DNA of 64,000 nucleotides from Reinekea thalattae (GCF_008041945.1 NZ_VKAD01000001.1:1116001-1180000); one strand, 5' to 3'. Shown: positions 31,334 to 40,770, numbered from the stretch's first letter. The notes: generated from the sequence alone by a model not told the origin. Numbers and translations: made by a program.

Positions 31334-32766
31334 TGCAATGGGAAACGGTGATCGGGTTAGAGGTTCACGTACAGCTTTCAACCCAAACAAAAATCTTTTC
31401 TGGTTCTAGCACCGCCTTTGGTGCCGAACCCAACACGCAAGCCAATGTCATTGACCTCGCTCTACCAGGTATTTTACCTGTGGTTAACGAACAGGCCGTC
31501 GCTAAAGCCGTAGCCTTTGGTTTGGCTATCGACGCGGAGATTGGTAAGAAGTCGTTTTTTGAACGCAAAAACTATTTTTACCCTGACTTACCAAAAGGCT
31601 ACCAGACCACTCAGTTAGAAGCGCCTATCGTTGGCCCTGGCCATATTGATATCACGCTGCAAAACGGCGATAGCAAACGAGTTCGCATCCACCATGCTCA
31701 CCTTGAAGAAGATGCCGGTAAATCGCTGCATGAAGACTTCCAAGGCATGACGGGCATCGACCTTAACCGTGCAGGCACGCCGCTGATCGAGATCGTTACC
31801 GAGCCGGATATGCGCAGCGCCGAAGAAGCAGTGGCTTTTGCTAAAAAGCTGCACAGCATCGTCACCGCTATTGGCATTGGCGATGGTGAAATGTCACAGG
31901 GCTCAATGCGATTCGACGTCAACATTTCAGTGCGCCCCAAAGGCCAAGAAGAATACGGCACCCGTACCGAAACCAAGAACCTAAACTCGTTTAAGTTCAT
32001 GGAAGAAGCCATTGAGATGGAAGTTGAACGCCAGATCGATGTGCTCGAAGACGGCGGCTCTATCACCCAAGAAACACGACTGTATAACGGCGACAAAAAA
32101 ACCGCCCGCGCTATGCGCAGTAAAGAAGAAGCTAACGACTACCGTTACTTCCCTTGCCCAGACTTACTGCCGATTGTATTGGATGATGACTACATCGATG
32201 ACATCAAACAGTCGTTGCCTGAGTTGCCAGCGGCCAAAGAACAACGCTTTATTGAAGACTATAGCCTAACGCCATACGACGCTGGCGTACTCGCTGCGAA
32301 TGCCGAGCTTGCACTCTATTTTGAGCAAGCAACAAAGGTTTGTGGCGATGCCAAATTAGCCGCCAACTGGTGTATGGGTGAAGTCGCCAAGCTGCTCAAT
32401 CAACAAGAGCTCAGCGTTGCCGACTGCCCTATCGCTCCTGAAGATCTTGGCCTATTACTAACTCGCATTAAAGACGATACGATTTCGGGTAAAATCGCCA
32501 AACAGGTCTTCCAAGCAATGGCTGACGGTGAAGGCAATGCCGATCAAATCATCGAAGCCAAAGGCTTAAAACAGGTTACCGATACTGGCGCGATTGAAGC
32601 GATGGTTGATGAAATTATCGCCGCAAACCAAGCTCAGTTCGACGAGCTCAAAGCCGGTAAAGATAAACTGATGGGCTTCTTTGTTGGCCAGGTGATGAAA
32701 ATCTCCAAAGGCCAAGCCAACCCAGGCCAAGTCAACAAGATCATCAAAAGCAAAATCTCCCAATAG
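31333..32766 (+). CDS. gatB: Asp/Glu-tRNA(Asn/Gln) amidotransferase subunit B
   Basis: Kinase/transamidase subunit that activates and amidates misacylated tRNA. It begins at the ATG at 31333 (AGGAGA upstream) with [22 protein letters not shown]. It then has the family signature [11 protein letters not shown], and ends with the YqeY-like helical tail (about residues 330-477). The frame is open for 13 more codons upstream within gatA but family alignment favours this start. A terminator follows. Confidence 0.97.
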   Translation: MQWETVIGLEVHVQLSTQTKIFSGSSTAFGAEPNTQANVIDLALPGILPVVNEQAVAKAVAFGLAIDAEIGKKSFFERKNYFYPDLPKGYQTTQLEAPIVGPGHIDITLQNGDSKRVRIHHAHLEEDAGKSLHEDFQGMTGIDLNRAGTPLIEIVTEPDMRSAEEAVAFAKKLHSIVTAIGIGDGEMSQGSMRFDVNISVRPKGQEEYGTRTETKNLNSFKFMEEAIEMEVERQIDVLEDGGSITQETRLYNGDKKTARAMRSKEEANDYRYFPCPDLLPIVLDDDYIDDIKQSLPELPAAKEQRFIEDYSLTPYDAGVLAANAELALYFEQATKVCGDAKLAANWCMGEVAKLLNQQELSVADCPIAPEDLGLLLTRIKDDTISGKIAKQVFQAMADGEGNADQIIEAKGLKQVTDTGAIEAMVDEIIAANQAQFDELKAGKDKLMGFFVGQVMKISKGQANPGQVNKIIKSKISQ

Positions 32767-32810
32767 TTTCAATTCGAAAAGCAGTTTCGATTTAAAAAAT
32801 CGATCACTCA

Positions 32811-32845
32811 AATAGCCGACTAGCATCACTAGTCGGCTATTTTTT
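32811..32845 (+). terminator. Terminator of gatCAB
   Basis: AATAGCCGACTAG and CTAGTCGGCTATT pair perfectly around CATCA, followed by T6. Confidence 0.92.
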
Positions 32846-32947
32846 GCGCGCTCTGATCAGTTATCAATCGACAAAATGTGAACCGCCTCACTTGGCTAAA
32901 AAAATATTTTTTAAGCAACCCGCATGGTTAGTGGCATCTGCACATGT

Positions 32948-32994
32948 CAACTACATATAGTTAAAATATCGACTTTAACCACTACAGGTTGTGT
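32948..32994. promoter_or_regulatory. Pair of NrdR boxes upstream of nrdJa
   Basis: Box 1 (32948-32963) has the core CTACATATAG and box 2 (32979-32994) reads CCACTACAGGTTGTGT. Both fit the NrdR consensus acaCwAtATaTwGtgt, box 1 in nine of ten core positions. The cores start 31 bp apart, three helical turns, the spacing typical of NrdR box pairs. They lie 62-108 bp before the nrdJa ATG. Confidence 0.65.
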
Positions 32995-33055
32995 TCTAAA
33001 ATGCATTGCAACACAACCCCTGTACAAAACCGCTGACCCAAAGGACCTTCTTAAC

Positions 33056-35206
33056 ATGACGGGAAATACTCAACTGGAACGTGATAATTGCGTCAAAATC
33101 GATCATCAAGCTGCATCTATCGACATCTGGGATGCCAAATATCGTTTAAAAGACAGTCACGGCACTGCTGTCGATAAAGACATGCAAGCCACCTTTGCTC
33201 GTGTAGCTGAGGCATTATCTTCCGTCGAAACCGATAAGAAAAAACAAGACGAATGGAACAAGAAATTTTTATGGGCACTAGAAAACGGCGCGATACCAGC
33301 GGGTCGAATCGTTTCTAATGCCGGTGCGCTTGCACACAAGCCTGCAACATCGACCATTAACTGTACGGTTTCTGGCACCATTCACGACTCTATGGACGGC
33401 ATTCTAGAAAAAGTCCACGAAGCGGGCCTAACATTAAAAGCCGGTTGCGGTATCGGTTATGAATTTTCTACCTTGCGACCACGTAACGCCTTTGTTTCGG
33501 GTGCCGGTGCCTACACTTCTGGCCCGTTATCCTTCATGGATATTTACGATCGCATGTGCTTTACCGTCTCCTCTGCAGGCGGCCGTCGTGGCGCGCAAAT
33601 GGCAACTTTCGACATCAGCCACCCAGACGTTATCGACTTCATTCGCGCCAAGCGTGAAGACGGCCGCTTACGTCAATTTAACCTATCGCTATTGATCACT
33701 TCAGAATTTATGGAAGCGGTTAAAGACGACGGCGACTGGCCGTTAGTATTCCCAGTTTCAGAGTCCGAAGCCAAGCGCGACCAGCTCGATGTTAACGACC
33801 CAAACCAAGTCATCTGGAAGGACTGGCACGTTAAAGACGGCTACCTAACCAACGATGAAGACTTAGTCGCTTGCCGAGTTTACCGTGTCATTAAAGCGCG
33901 TAACCTGTGGAACGTGATCATGACATCGACTTACGACTTTGCAGAGCCAGGCTTCATCCTGATCGACAAGGTTAACGAGTACAACAACAACTGGTTCTGC
34001 GAAAAAATCCGCGCCACCAACCCTTGTGGCGAGCAGCCATTGCCACCTTACGGCAGCTGCTTATTAGGTTCGATCAACCTAACTCAATTTGTTGAGCAGC
34101 CTTTTACTGAGCACGCCAAATTCAATTGGGACAAATACCGTGAAGTTGTAAAAATCTTCACTCGTATGCTCGACAACGTTGTTGAAATTAACGGCTTACC
34201 GCTAGAAGGCCAACGCCGCGAAATTGAAAGCAAGCGCCGCCACGGCATGGGTTACCTCGGTTTAGGCAGCACCATCACCATGCTACAAATGAGCTATGGC
34301 GATAAAAACTCCGTGGCCTTTACCGAAGAAGTCACCAAAGCAATGGCCGTTGCCGGTTGGGAAACCGCCTTAGACCTAGCCAAAGAAAAAGGCCCTGCAC
34401 CAATTATGGAGCAGACGTTCGAGATCACTCCAGAAATGGTTCGTCAGCGTCCAGAATTATTAAAAGACGGCTACCAAGTTGGTGACAAACTGCCCGGCAA
34501 AATTCTACACGCCAAGTACAGCCGTTACATGCAACAGCTGGCTGGCGCTGAGCCAGCGCTTGTCGACGAACTTGCAAAAGTTGGTGCCCGCTTTACGCAC
34601 CACTCGTCTATTGCACCGACAGGCACCATCAGCCTTTCTATTGCTAACAACGCAAGTAACGGTATTGAGCCAAGCTTTGCTCACCATTACAGCCGTAACA
34701 TTATTCGCGAAGGCAAAAAGAGCAAAGAGAAAGTCGATGTATTTTCTTATGAGCTACTGGCCTACCGTGAATTAATTAACGACAAAGCGATGCCGTTTAG
34801 CACCGATGAAGCCTCTAAACTGCCGGACTACTTTATTGCCGCAGACGATGTCACACCAAACCAGCACGTCGACATTCAGGCCGCATCGCAAAAATGGATT
34901 GACTCTTCGATCTCGAAAACCGCCAACGTACCAACGGATTACCCGTTCGAAGATTTCAAAGACATCTACCTGTACGCCTATCAGCAAGGTTTGAAAGGCT
35001 GTACAACCTTCCGCTTTAATCCAGAAGCCTTCCAAGGCGTATTGGTTAAAGAAGAAGATTTAGCAAACACCACCTATCGCTTTAACTTAGAAGATGGAAC
35101 CACCTTAGAAGTTAAGGGTAACGAAGAAATTGAATACGACGGTGAAACACACACCGCCGCCAACCTATTCGACGCCCTAAAAGAAGGCTACTACGGTAAG
35201 TTTTAA
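33056..35206 (+). CDS. nrdJa: Adenosylcobalamin-dependent (class II) ribonucleotide reductase, large part
   Basis: Reduces ribonucleotides to deoxyribonucleotides with vitamin B12 coenzyme, independently of oxygen. The 716-residue protein has PAGRIVSNAG, NCTVSGTIHDSM with the first redox cysteine, and the active-site NPCGEQPLPPYGSCLLGSINL with the catalytic Cys and Glu. The ATG at 33056 has AAGGACC upstream; the frame is open earlier but without family similarity. The C-terminal cysteine tail is missing here and is supplied by the next gene, the split organisation known from Pseudomonas. Confidence 0.9.
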   Translation: MTGNTQLERDNCVKIDHQAASIDIWDAKYRLKDSHGTAVDKDMQATFARVAEALSSVETDKKKQDEWNKKFLWALENGAIPAGRIVSNAGALAHKPATSTINCTVSGTIHDSMDGILEKVHEAGLTLKAGCGIGYEFSTLRPRNAFVSGAGAYTSGPLSFMDIYDRMCFTVSSAGGRRGAQMATFDISHPDVIDFIRAKREDGRLRQFNLSLLITSEFMEAVKDDGDWPLVFPVSESEAKRDQLDVNDPNQVIWKDWHVKDGYLTNDEDLVACRVYRVIKARNLWNVIMTSTYDFAEPGFILIDKVNEYNNNWFCEKIRATNPCGEQPLPPYGSCLLGSINLTQFVEQPFTEHAKFNWDKYREVVKIFTRMLDNVVEINGLPLEGQRREIESKRRHGMGYLGLGSTITMLQMSYGDKNSVAFTEEVTKAMAVAGWETALDLAKEKGPAPIMEQTFEITPEMVRQRPELLKDGYQVGDKLPGKILHAKYSRYMQQLAGAEPALVDELAKVGARFTHHSSIAPTGTISLSIANNASNGIEPSFAHHYSRNIIREGKKSKEKVDVFSYELLAYRELINDKAMPFSTDEASKLPDYFIAADDVTPNQHVDIQAASQKWIDSSISKTANVPTDYPFEDFKDIYLYAYQQGLKGCTTFRFNPEAFQGVLVKEEDLANTTYRFNLEDGTTLEVKGNEEIEYDGETHTAANLFDALKEGYYGKF

Positions 35207-35217
35207 GGATTAACCTA

Positions 35218-35931
35218 ATGAAAAAAATTGAAAAGAAAATCGTCGGTTTTGAAGTCATCACCGAAGAGAAAAAAGCGCTTGCAGAAGCCGCCAATACAGA
35301 AGCAACCCAAACGGAAAAACCCAGTGCAGACATTATTCAAATGCACGAATCGGTTGAGCGTCCAGATATGCTGATCGGTTCTACTTACAAAATTAAAACG
35401 CCGATGTCCGAACACGCCATGTATGTCACCATTAATGACATTCTGCTAAACGAAGGCACCGAGCACGAACAACGCCGTCCATTTGAGATTTTCATCAACT
35501 CAAAAAATATGGAACATTATCAGTGGGTGGTTGCACTAACGCTTCTCATCTCTGCGGTATTCCGTAAAGGCGGCGACATTACCTTTATCGTCGACGAACT
35601 GCGTGCCGTGTTTGACCCGCAAGGTGGCTACTTCAAACGTGGTGGTAAATTTATGCCATCACTGGTTGCCGAAATTGGCGACGTGGTTGAAAAGCACCTT
35701 AAGATGATCGGCATGATCGCGACCGAAGAGCTGGACGAACACCAGAAAAAACTCATCGAACAAAAGCGTGCCGAGTACGAAGCTAAAACTGAAAAATCTG
35801 CCAGCGCTAGCGAAGAAGCCAGCGAATTCCCAGCAGATGCTCAGCTTTGTAAAAAATGTAATACCAAAGCTGCCATCATTATGGATGGCTGCCTAACCTG
35901 TCTAAACTGCGGCGATTCTAAGTGCGGTTAA
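35218..35931 (+). CDS. nrdJb: Class II ribonucleotide reductase, C-terminal subunit
   Basis: A 237-residue protein starting 12 bases after nrdJa. It has a charged N-terminal segment. A conserved domain (about residues 55-165, with MYVTINDILLNEG and QWVVALTLLISAVFRKGGD) follows, then a linker. The cysteine-rich tail is LCKKCNTKAAI...CLTCLNCGDSKCG, the swinging redox arm that re-reduces the active site in other class II enzymes. Split NrdJa/NrdJb pairs need both polypeptides for activity in Pseudomonas aeruginosa. A terminator follows. Confidence 0.88.
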   Translation: MKKIEKKIVGFEVITEEKKALAEAANTEATQTEKPSADIIQMHESVERPDMLIGSTYKIKTPMSEHAMYVTINDILLNEGTEHEQRRPFEIFINSKNMEHYQWVVALTLLISAVFRKGGDITFIVDELRAVFDPQGGYFKRGGKFMPSLVAEIGDVVEKHLKMIGMIATEELDEHQKKLIEQKRAEYEAKTEKSASASEEASEFPADAQLCKKCNTKAAIIMDGCLTCLNCGDSKCG

Positions 35932-35956
35932 GTTGAAACGTTAAATAAGCCAACAG

Positions 35957-35999
35957 AATGGCAGTTCGTAGTATCGACAACTACTGAACTGCCATTTTT
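35957..35999 (+). terminator. Terminator of nrdJab
   Basis: AATGGCAGTTC pairs with GAACTGCCATT, and GTAGT with ACTAC, around a seven-base loop; T5 follows. Confidence 0.88.
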
Positions 36000-36041
36000 A
36001 ATTACATAATACATGGCTACTTTTATACTGGAACCTTTTAC

Positions 36042-36986
36042 ATGTCGTCCTATAAATACATAGCTCATCGCTTACGGCTAAAAATTGTTAACCTTCTAAC
36101 ACCCCTAGCTTGGAATATACATTACTCACTCGCAGCACTATCTGGATTTTCCTCTTTAAAAAAAAGCACTCATAAAAGACTTGGGTATTCACCAAACCTG
36201 CGTCACCCTAAGTCATTCAATGAACGTACTCAGCATAAAAAATTATTTAATAGAGATCCCTTACTGCCAATTGCGTCAGATAAATATAAGGTACGTGAAT
36301 ATGTAATCGACACTCTTGGTGAAGGAGCGGAAGAGTACCTAGTCCCTATGATTGACTCTGCAGTATTACCAGAGAAAATCGACTATAAAAATCTACCTAG
36401 TGAATGCGTAATCAAAGCTAACCATGCCGCTGGCACTAACTTAATTCTAAGAGAAGGCCATAACCTAACTGCAGATGACATCATTAAAAAATGCTACCAG
36501 TGGTTAAGCAGGCCTTATGGGTTATCTAAGTTTCAATGGGCTTATACAAAAATAAAAAAGCGCATCATAGTAGAAGAATTATTAAAAACTGATACTGGCG
36601 ATATTCCTGAAGACTATAAATTTCACATTTTGAATGGTAAGTGCATATTCATTCAGGTCGACTACGAGCGCCACGGTGAAAACCGAACTAGAACACACTA
36701 CGATACTGACTGGAATGTATTGCCATTCTCAATGCAACGCTATGGAAGTAGCCAAGTAACTGACGCTCCTAAAAGGCTCAAAGAAATGATAGAGCTTTCG
36801 ATTAAGCTAGCAAAACCATTTGAGTATTCGCGCATTGATTGGTATGCAGTTAATGATCGAATTTATCTGGGTGAAATAACCCAGTATCCCGGTGATGGCA
36901 TATCACCGTTCGAACCGGACAGCGTTGACTTTAAGCTTGGCCAATTATGGGATACTGACACTACGATTCATGACGTCCTATCGTAA
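36042..36986 (+). CDS. TupA-like ATP-grasp protein
   Basis: A 314-residue protein of the TupA-like ATP-grasp family (peptide/amino-acid ligase fold found in surface-polysaccharide loci). Family segments are NLRHPKSFNERTQHKKLFNRDPLLP, the lysine stretch SDKYKVREYV, CVIKANHAAGTNL, and the ligand-binding IIVEELL and YKFHILNGKC. It is more AT-rich than nrdJ and stands alone between nrdJab and the cassette array, suggesting horizontal arrival. The acceptor is unknown. Confidence 0.75.
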   Translation: MSSYKYIAHRLRLKIVNLLTPLAWNIHYSLAALSGFSSLKKSTHKRLGYSPNLRHPKSFNERTQHKKLFNRDPLLPIASDKYKVREYVIDTLGEGAEEYLVPMIDSAVLPEKIDYKNLPSECVIKANHAAGTNLILREGHNLTADDIIKKCYQWLSRPYGLSKFQWAYTKIKKRIIVEELLKTDTGDIPEDYKFHILNGKCIFIQVDYERHGENRTRTHYDTDWNVLPFSMQRYGSSQVTDAPKRLKEMIELSIKLAKPFEYSRIDWYAVNDRIYLGEITQYPGDGISPFEPDSVDFKLGQLWDTDTTIHDVLS

Positions 36987-37007
36987 AACTCTAGCGACTC
37001 TAATTAT

Positions 37008-37046
37008 AAAAAAGCCCCGCCAGTGAATAACTGGCGGGGCTTTTTT
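37008..37046 (+). terminator. Terminator at the left edge of the cassette array
   Basis: AAAAGCCCCGCCAG and CTGGCGGGGCTTTT pair perfectly around TGAATAA and are T/A-flanked on both sides. It ends the ATP-grasp gene and can also stop minus-strand transcripts leaving the array. A closely related stem sits at the other edge (50221-50256). Confidence 0.92.
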
Positions 37047-37175
37047 ATACACTAAAAATAATTTTATTTAATTTTTTTGAAGTGGATGATTATTTTAAAC
37101 TGGCAAGATTGGCTTCAAACAAAGTTAACAGCTAACCCTGTTGGTCTAACTAATTAAATTACCAACAAAAGTTCG

Positions 37176-37700
37176 TTAAGAGTATTTCCATAATAAAGCT
37201 TTGGCTTCATGCTCTTTAATGAATGCATTTTTTAGGCTCATATAAACCTCAATATCGTTGTTGCACTCTAGAGCTGCTTGTTTTTTTATGCTGCCGTATT
37301 CATTCACAATGGTTTTAAACTCTCGTAAATAGTCTCTAAAAGCAATGTGCCTCTTTACTTCTTCAGAGCCTTTAACAAACGCATGAACTTGATGGCTACG
37401 TTGTACACCACCCTTTTGAAAATATCTTCGACCCTTTATTCCGAACTCGCCTTTAACAAGATAACCAAGCTCGGTCATATTTTCTGAATCGCTATCGAGC
37501 ACGGCCAAACTATGAACTTCAATGAGAATATCGATAATAGGTTTTGCCGCCAAACCAATAACCGATGTGCTGCCAATATGGTGAATGGCTACAACATTCG
37601 TTTGATTTAGCGCTTTAGCAATATCGCTCGACTCTTTCTGATAATCTGCTTCCCAGCTTTCACTATAATCAGAGACTTCTATTATTCTGTTAGTGATCAT
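37176..37700 (-). CDS. GrpB family protein
   Basis: A 174-residue member of the GrpB/UPF0157 family, with a nucleotidyltransferase-like fold. Visible segments are the start VSDYSESWEADYQKE, HHIGSTSVIGLAAKPIIDILIEV with the Ser-Thr and Asp residues of the fold, and HVHAFVKGS-type QVHAFVKGS. In some bacteria GrpB proteins are fused to CoA-biosynthetic enzymes, but the stand-alone role is unknown. It is the last minus-strand gene of the cassette region. No intact attC is seen between it and the YunG-like gene. Confidence 0.82.
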   Translation of the reverse strand: MITNRIIEVSDYSESWEADYQKESSDIAKALNQTNVVAIHHIGSTSVIGLAAKPIIDILIEVHSLAVLDSDSENMTELGYLVKGEFGIKGRRYFQKGGVQRSHQVHAFVKGSEEVKRHIAFRDYLREFKTIVNEYGSIKKQAALECNNDIEVYMSLKNAFIKEHEAKALLWKYS

Positions 37701-37785
37701 GAGTTACTCAACATAAAATAAGACAACGAAAAACCGTCACTGTTAAACACATTAAGAGACATAAGTATTAAGTGGAAGCCGCTAC

Positions 37786-38178
37786 CTAGTAACTTTCTAA
37801 CTTACTTCTAACCAAACTCGATAATTTCAAATATCGGCCAGCTCCATTTTTTGGTCGTTTAGCAGGGCGATCAAATACTGAAGGTTCTCTTAGTTCTTCG
37901 CTTTGCCAAAATTGATCTCCAGTAGCATCAAACTGGGTACCGTCGGGTAACTCATTTGAATAATGAAAACCAATCTGTTCTTCACCGACAAAGACCTTCC
38001 AGAGAACTAATTTACCACCGAAATAGTCATTAATGATCAAAGAAGAAATACCACATTGCCCTCGACTTGGGTTCGAGGGTTGCCAATTTTCCGGTTCTTC
38101 TGTGCTTTCTAATGACCAAGACTCACGTAAAGCTCTCATCACATCATCAATACTTGGTTTAGAATCTTTTAATTGCAT
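37786..38178 (-). CDS. YunG-like protein of unknown function
   Basis: A 130-residue soluble protein. The segments WQPSNPSRGQCGISSLIINDYFGGKL and GFHYSNELPDGTQFDATGDQF resemble the YunG family, whose role is unknown. The central QC and later H and D residues are spaced as in a cysteine-hydrolase site, but that is speculation. It is followed by GrpB and preceded by HigA, all on the minus strand within the cassette region. No attC flanks it closely, so its own attC has decayed or it was captured differently. Confidence 0.6.
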   Translation of the reverse strand: MQLKDSKPSIDDVMRALRESWSLESTEEPENWQPSNPSRGQCGISSLIINDYFGGKLVLWKVFVGEEQIGFHYSNELPDGTQFDATGDQFWQSEELREPSVFDRPAKRPKNGAGRYLKLSSLVRSKLESY

Positions 38179-38210
38179 TTGATTACTACCTAACCCTATG
38201 CAACAGTTTA

Positions 38211-38510
38211 TTAAGCCTGTGTTACAAAGGCATATGGGCGAACATGCAAAGAGGCTTTATGTTGACGCGCTTGCCAAAGATCAAAAGCATTCTGCAAGCG
38301 TAACCAGTGGTCAGCCGTTGGCTTCTTAAAAGCAAGCTCTAACCTTAAGGCCATTTCCGGTGTAATTGAGCCATGACCGTTTAGAACTTTCGATAAGGTT
38401 TTGCGACTAATATTCAGATGTTCAGAAACATCGGTAATAGTCGCACCCGTTGGCTCTATAATCAGCTCTTTTAGTATCTCACCCGGATGCGCCGGATTAT
38501 GCATACTCAT
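38211..38510 (-). CDS. higA: HigA-type antitoxin
   Basis: A 99-residue XRE-family protein with the HigA pattern: an N-terminal [16 protein letters not shown], a helix-turn-helix with [23 protein letters not shown], and [12 protein letters not shown]. It should bind and neutralise HigB and repress the operon. The start codon ATG overlaps the toxin stop by one base. HigBA pairs with toxin first are common cargo of chromosomal integrons, where they may stabilise the array. Confidence 0.9.
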   Translation of the reverse strand: MSMHNPAHPGEILKELIIEPTGATITDVSEHLNISRKTLSKVLNGHGSITPEMALRLELAFKKPTADHWLRLQNAFDLWQARQHKASLHVRPYAFVTQA

Positions 38511-38788
38511 TAGTGATAATCCTCATAATTAACAATTTCTGCATCCCTGCCTTTAAACCGAAAAGTAACCCGCCAATTACCACTAACGGATACTGACCAA
38601 ACACCGTTTCGATTACCTTTTAGCTCATGTAGTCGAAGGCCCGGTAAATCCATATCCATAGGAGTTTCAGCCTGATCTAAGTTGGTAAGAATCAAACGTA
38701 AGCGTTTTACATGGTTAGACTGAATACCAGACGTTTTCCCTGACCGATAGAATCGCTCAAGTCCTTTGTGTATAAAGCTAATAATCAT
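38510..38788 (-). CDS. higB: HigB-type (RelE-fold) mRNA-cleaving toxin
   Basis: A 92-residue RelE/HigB-fold ribosome-dependent RNase. Family hallmarks are [13 protein letters not shown], the helix [48 protein letters not shown] and VNYEDYH at the C-terminus. The ATG at 38788 is chosen; a TTG six codons earlier lies within the operator palindrome. There is no evident Shine-Dalgarno sequence, so the message may be leaderless or poorly translated, which would keep toxin levels low. Confidence 0.9.
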   Translation of the reverse strand: MIISFIHKGLERFYRSGKTSGIQSNHVKRLRLILTNLDQAETPMDMDLPGLRLHELKGNRNGVWSVSVSGNWRVTFRFKGRDAEIVNYEDYH

Positions 38789-38795
38789 AGAACAA

Positions 38796-38816
38796 GTGTA
38801 ACCCAAGTGGTTACAC
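38796..38816. promoter_or_regulatory. Probable HigA operator
   Basis: GTGTAACC and GGTTACAC form a perfect 8-bp inverted repeat separated by five bases, seven bases ahead of the higB ATG. Position and symmetry fit autoregulation by HigA. Confidence 0.6.
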
Positions 38817-38841
38817 TGTCAATAGGAGAGCACAAAAGGCT

Positions 38842-38880
38842 TAACGCTTATAACAGTTGTGCAGTCTTTTTTCGGGCCAA
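38842..38880 (-). repeat. Truncated attC site upstream of higBA
   Basis: TAACGCTTATAACAGTTGTG followed by CAGTCTTTTTT resembles the first half of the attC at 46618 (TAACGCTTGCAGCAGTTGCG). The second half and its TAACAA box are missing; the amidohydrolase stop follows at once. It suggests a deletion or insertion through an attC. Confidence 0.45.
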
Positions 38881-38886
38881 CAATTT

Positions 38887-40491
38887 TTAATCCATCTCGC
38901 CTTGAGTGTAGACAACGTTACCGCCGGTCATCGTCAGTAAGGGGGTTAATTCGGAAATTTTATTTTCCTCAACCGTCAGGTAGTCTTTATCCAACACCAC
39001 TAAGTCGGCGAGTTTACCGACCTCAAGCGAGCCGATGTGTTGTTCCATAAAAAGTAGCTCGGCGTTGTTTCGTGTGTGTGCTATCAATGCCTGCTCTCGG
39101 CTAACGCGTTGGTCTTCGCTCCAGCCTTCTTTATCTGCGACGTTGGTTCCTGCAACCACCCATTCAAGTGTTATGAACGGTTGGTACGGCGCAACGATAC
39201 CGCCATCAGAGCCTAAACCCCACAGCGCGCCAGATTTTGCAATGCTGCCAATTCGAGGGGCGTCGACTGCAAAAACACTCATGCGGGCTTGGTTGTGTAT
39301 AGCGAAGGCAATGCCGAGATCCGCCGCTCGTTTGATGTCTTCGTCTCTCATTCCATTGGCATGTGCGAAGGTCCAACGAAGGTCTTTAACGTTCGGAACC
39401 TCTGCTGAAATATCTTCCACCAGATCGAGAAACTGCACTGCCATGACTCGGCTCATTACATGTTCATGAACGGGCCAACCATTGCGAGCGGCGGCAAATG
39501 AAATCTGCGAGAACGGCGCCCAGACTTCTTCCTTCCAATAGCTCGAGTTGCGCGGGTTATCCGTAACAGGTGAATAGATGTGCTCGCCTAAACCCAGCAA
39601 GCCAAATTGTTCATCGTTAGAGCGAGGCACTGTACTTTCAGATTCAAACATCTTTAAAGCACTCGCTGTGGACTCAGCATCACGAGCGTTGTAACGCAAT
39701 GTGTGGAAAACCCGCAACGGCATATCACCGCTTTTAGCAAAGGCTTCAAGTGGCGCGAGTTCACCTTCAGAAGGTCGGCCCACATCATAAACGGTCGTCA
39801 AGCCAACTCGATTCAGCTCTTCCATGTATGTACGGATTGCGCTCTCATCAGAGCTCTTGTTTCGCCAGCTAACGAGATTAATAAACTCACCAACATTGTC
39901 GCGCCCTTGCACTCGAGCCTGACCGCTGCTCTCCACATTCGCCAGCTCAAGCGCCTTACTATTGGCAAAGCCTTCTGAATAGCCAATCATCAAGAACAGC
40001 GGATTATCCGGCGCGATGTCGTCGAGTTCTTGTAGGCTAAACCGATCACTGTTATCGAGAAACTGATTATAGCTCCAGCCACCCATAACCGTGATCCACT
40101 TACCCGGCTCCAATTGCTTTGCCTTATCGCGGATTTTATTCATCGCCTCTGTGCGTGATTCTATGCCATCGAGCCGAACTTCCATCTGAAAGTTCCAGAC
40201 GCCTCGAATAAAATGCAGGTGATTATCGATAAGCCCCGGAATAACCGTTTTACCATTAAGGTCAATGAGCTTTGTCTGCGTGCCAATCAACGCGTTGGTC
40301 TCGGCGTTGCTGCCCACTGCCACTATTCGCCCGTCGCGGATAGCCAAACTCTGAACAATGCTAAAATCATCATCAACCGTTAAAATTTTCCCATTGATAA
40401 GCAGAGTATCGGCACTTTGTGCAACCTCACTGTGAGCACTGACACTCACTAACATTAGGAGCAATAAGGTAACCACGTTTGTTTTTTTCAT
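38887..40491 (-). CDS. Secreted amidohydrolase, YtcJ-like
   Basis: A 534-residue metal-dependent hydrolase with a signal peptide (MKKTNVVTLLLLMLVSVSAHS). The body starts with ADTLLINGKILTVDDDF. Zinc-site features of the YtcJ-type amidohydrolases are IPGLIDNHLHF, the WPVHEHVM histidines, FAHANGM and LGSDGGI. AGGA lies nine bases before the ATG at 40491. It is far larger than the cassette genes around it and is bounded by a broken attC on one side and an inverted-repeat element on the other, so it may have entered the array by another route. The substrate is unknown. Confidence 0.8.
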   Translation of the reverse strand: MKKTNVVTLLLLMLVSVSAHSEVAQSADTLLINGKILTVDDDFSIVQSLAIRDGRIVAVGSNAETNALIGTQTKLIDLNGKTVIPGLIDNHLHFIRGVWNFQMEVRLDGIESRTEAMNKIRDKAKQLEPGKWITVMGGWSYNQFLDNSDRFSLQELDDIAPDNPLFLMIGYSEGFANSKALELANVESSGQARVQGRDNVGEFINLVSWRNKSSDESAIRTYMEELNRVGLTTVYDVGRPSEGELAPLEAFAKSGDMPLRVFHTLRYNARDAESTASALKMFESESTVPRSNDEQFGLLGLGEHIYSPVTDNPRNSSYWKEEVWAPFSQISFAAARNGWPVHEHVMSRVMAVQFLDLVEDISAEVPNVKDLRWTFAHANGMRDEDIKRAADLGIAFAIHNQARMSVFAVDAPRIGSIAKSGALWGLGSDGGIVAPYQPFITLEWVVAGTNVADKEGWSEDQRVSREQALIAHTRNNAELLFMEQHIGSLEVGKLADLVVLDKDYLTVEENKISELTPLLTMTGGNVVYTQGEMD

Positions 40492-40770
40492 TTTATAATT
40501 TCCTATTACTGAACAAAGGAAGGCTATAACAGCGGTACAAAAAGTAGCAACGGCCCTCATCGAATAACTCTAGCCTTTGGGCGCTGTAATTGCAGCACGA
40601 ACTTGGCGCAAAATATCGTAAAATAGCAACGATTTTTTAGAATTAGAGTTACTCAATGTTAGATTCAGCCGAATACAACCCGCGCTGAGTATGAAAAATA
40701 CGACCACCACTTAAAGATGGTTATTATCGACGAAAAAATCTGATTACAGAATCTGGGTTAACTAGCAGTT

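Noticed and set aside
32924-33055. Extended N-terminus of nrdJa
   Set aside because: It would be encoded by the promoter region with the NrdR boxes, and the ATG at 33056 has AAGGACC.
32846-33055. Cobalamin riboswitch before nrdJa
   Set aside because: No conserved B12-box was seen and the spacer is too short for the full aptamer in front of the NrdR boxes.
40650-40740. Gene fragment starting MLDSAEYNPR
   Set aside because: Only ten codons before a stop; possible remnant, but nothing supports an annotation.
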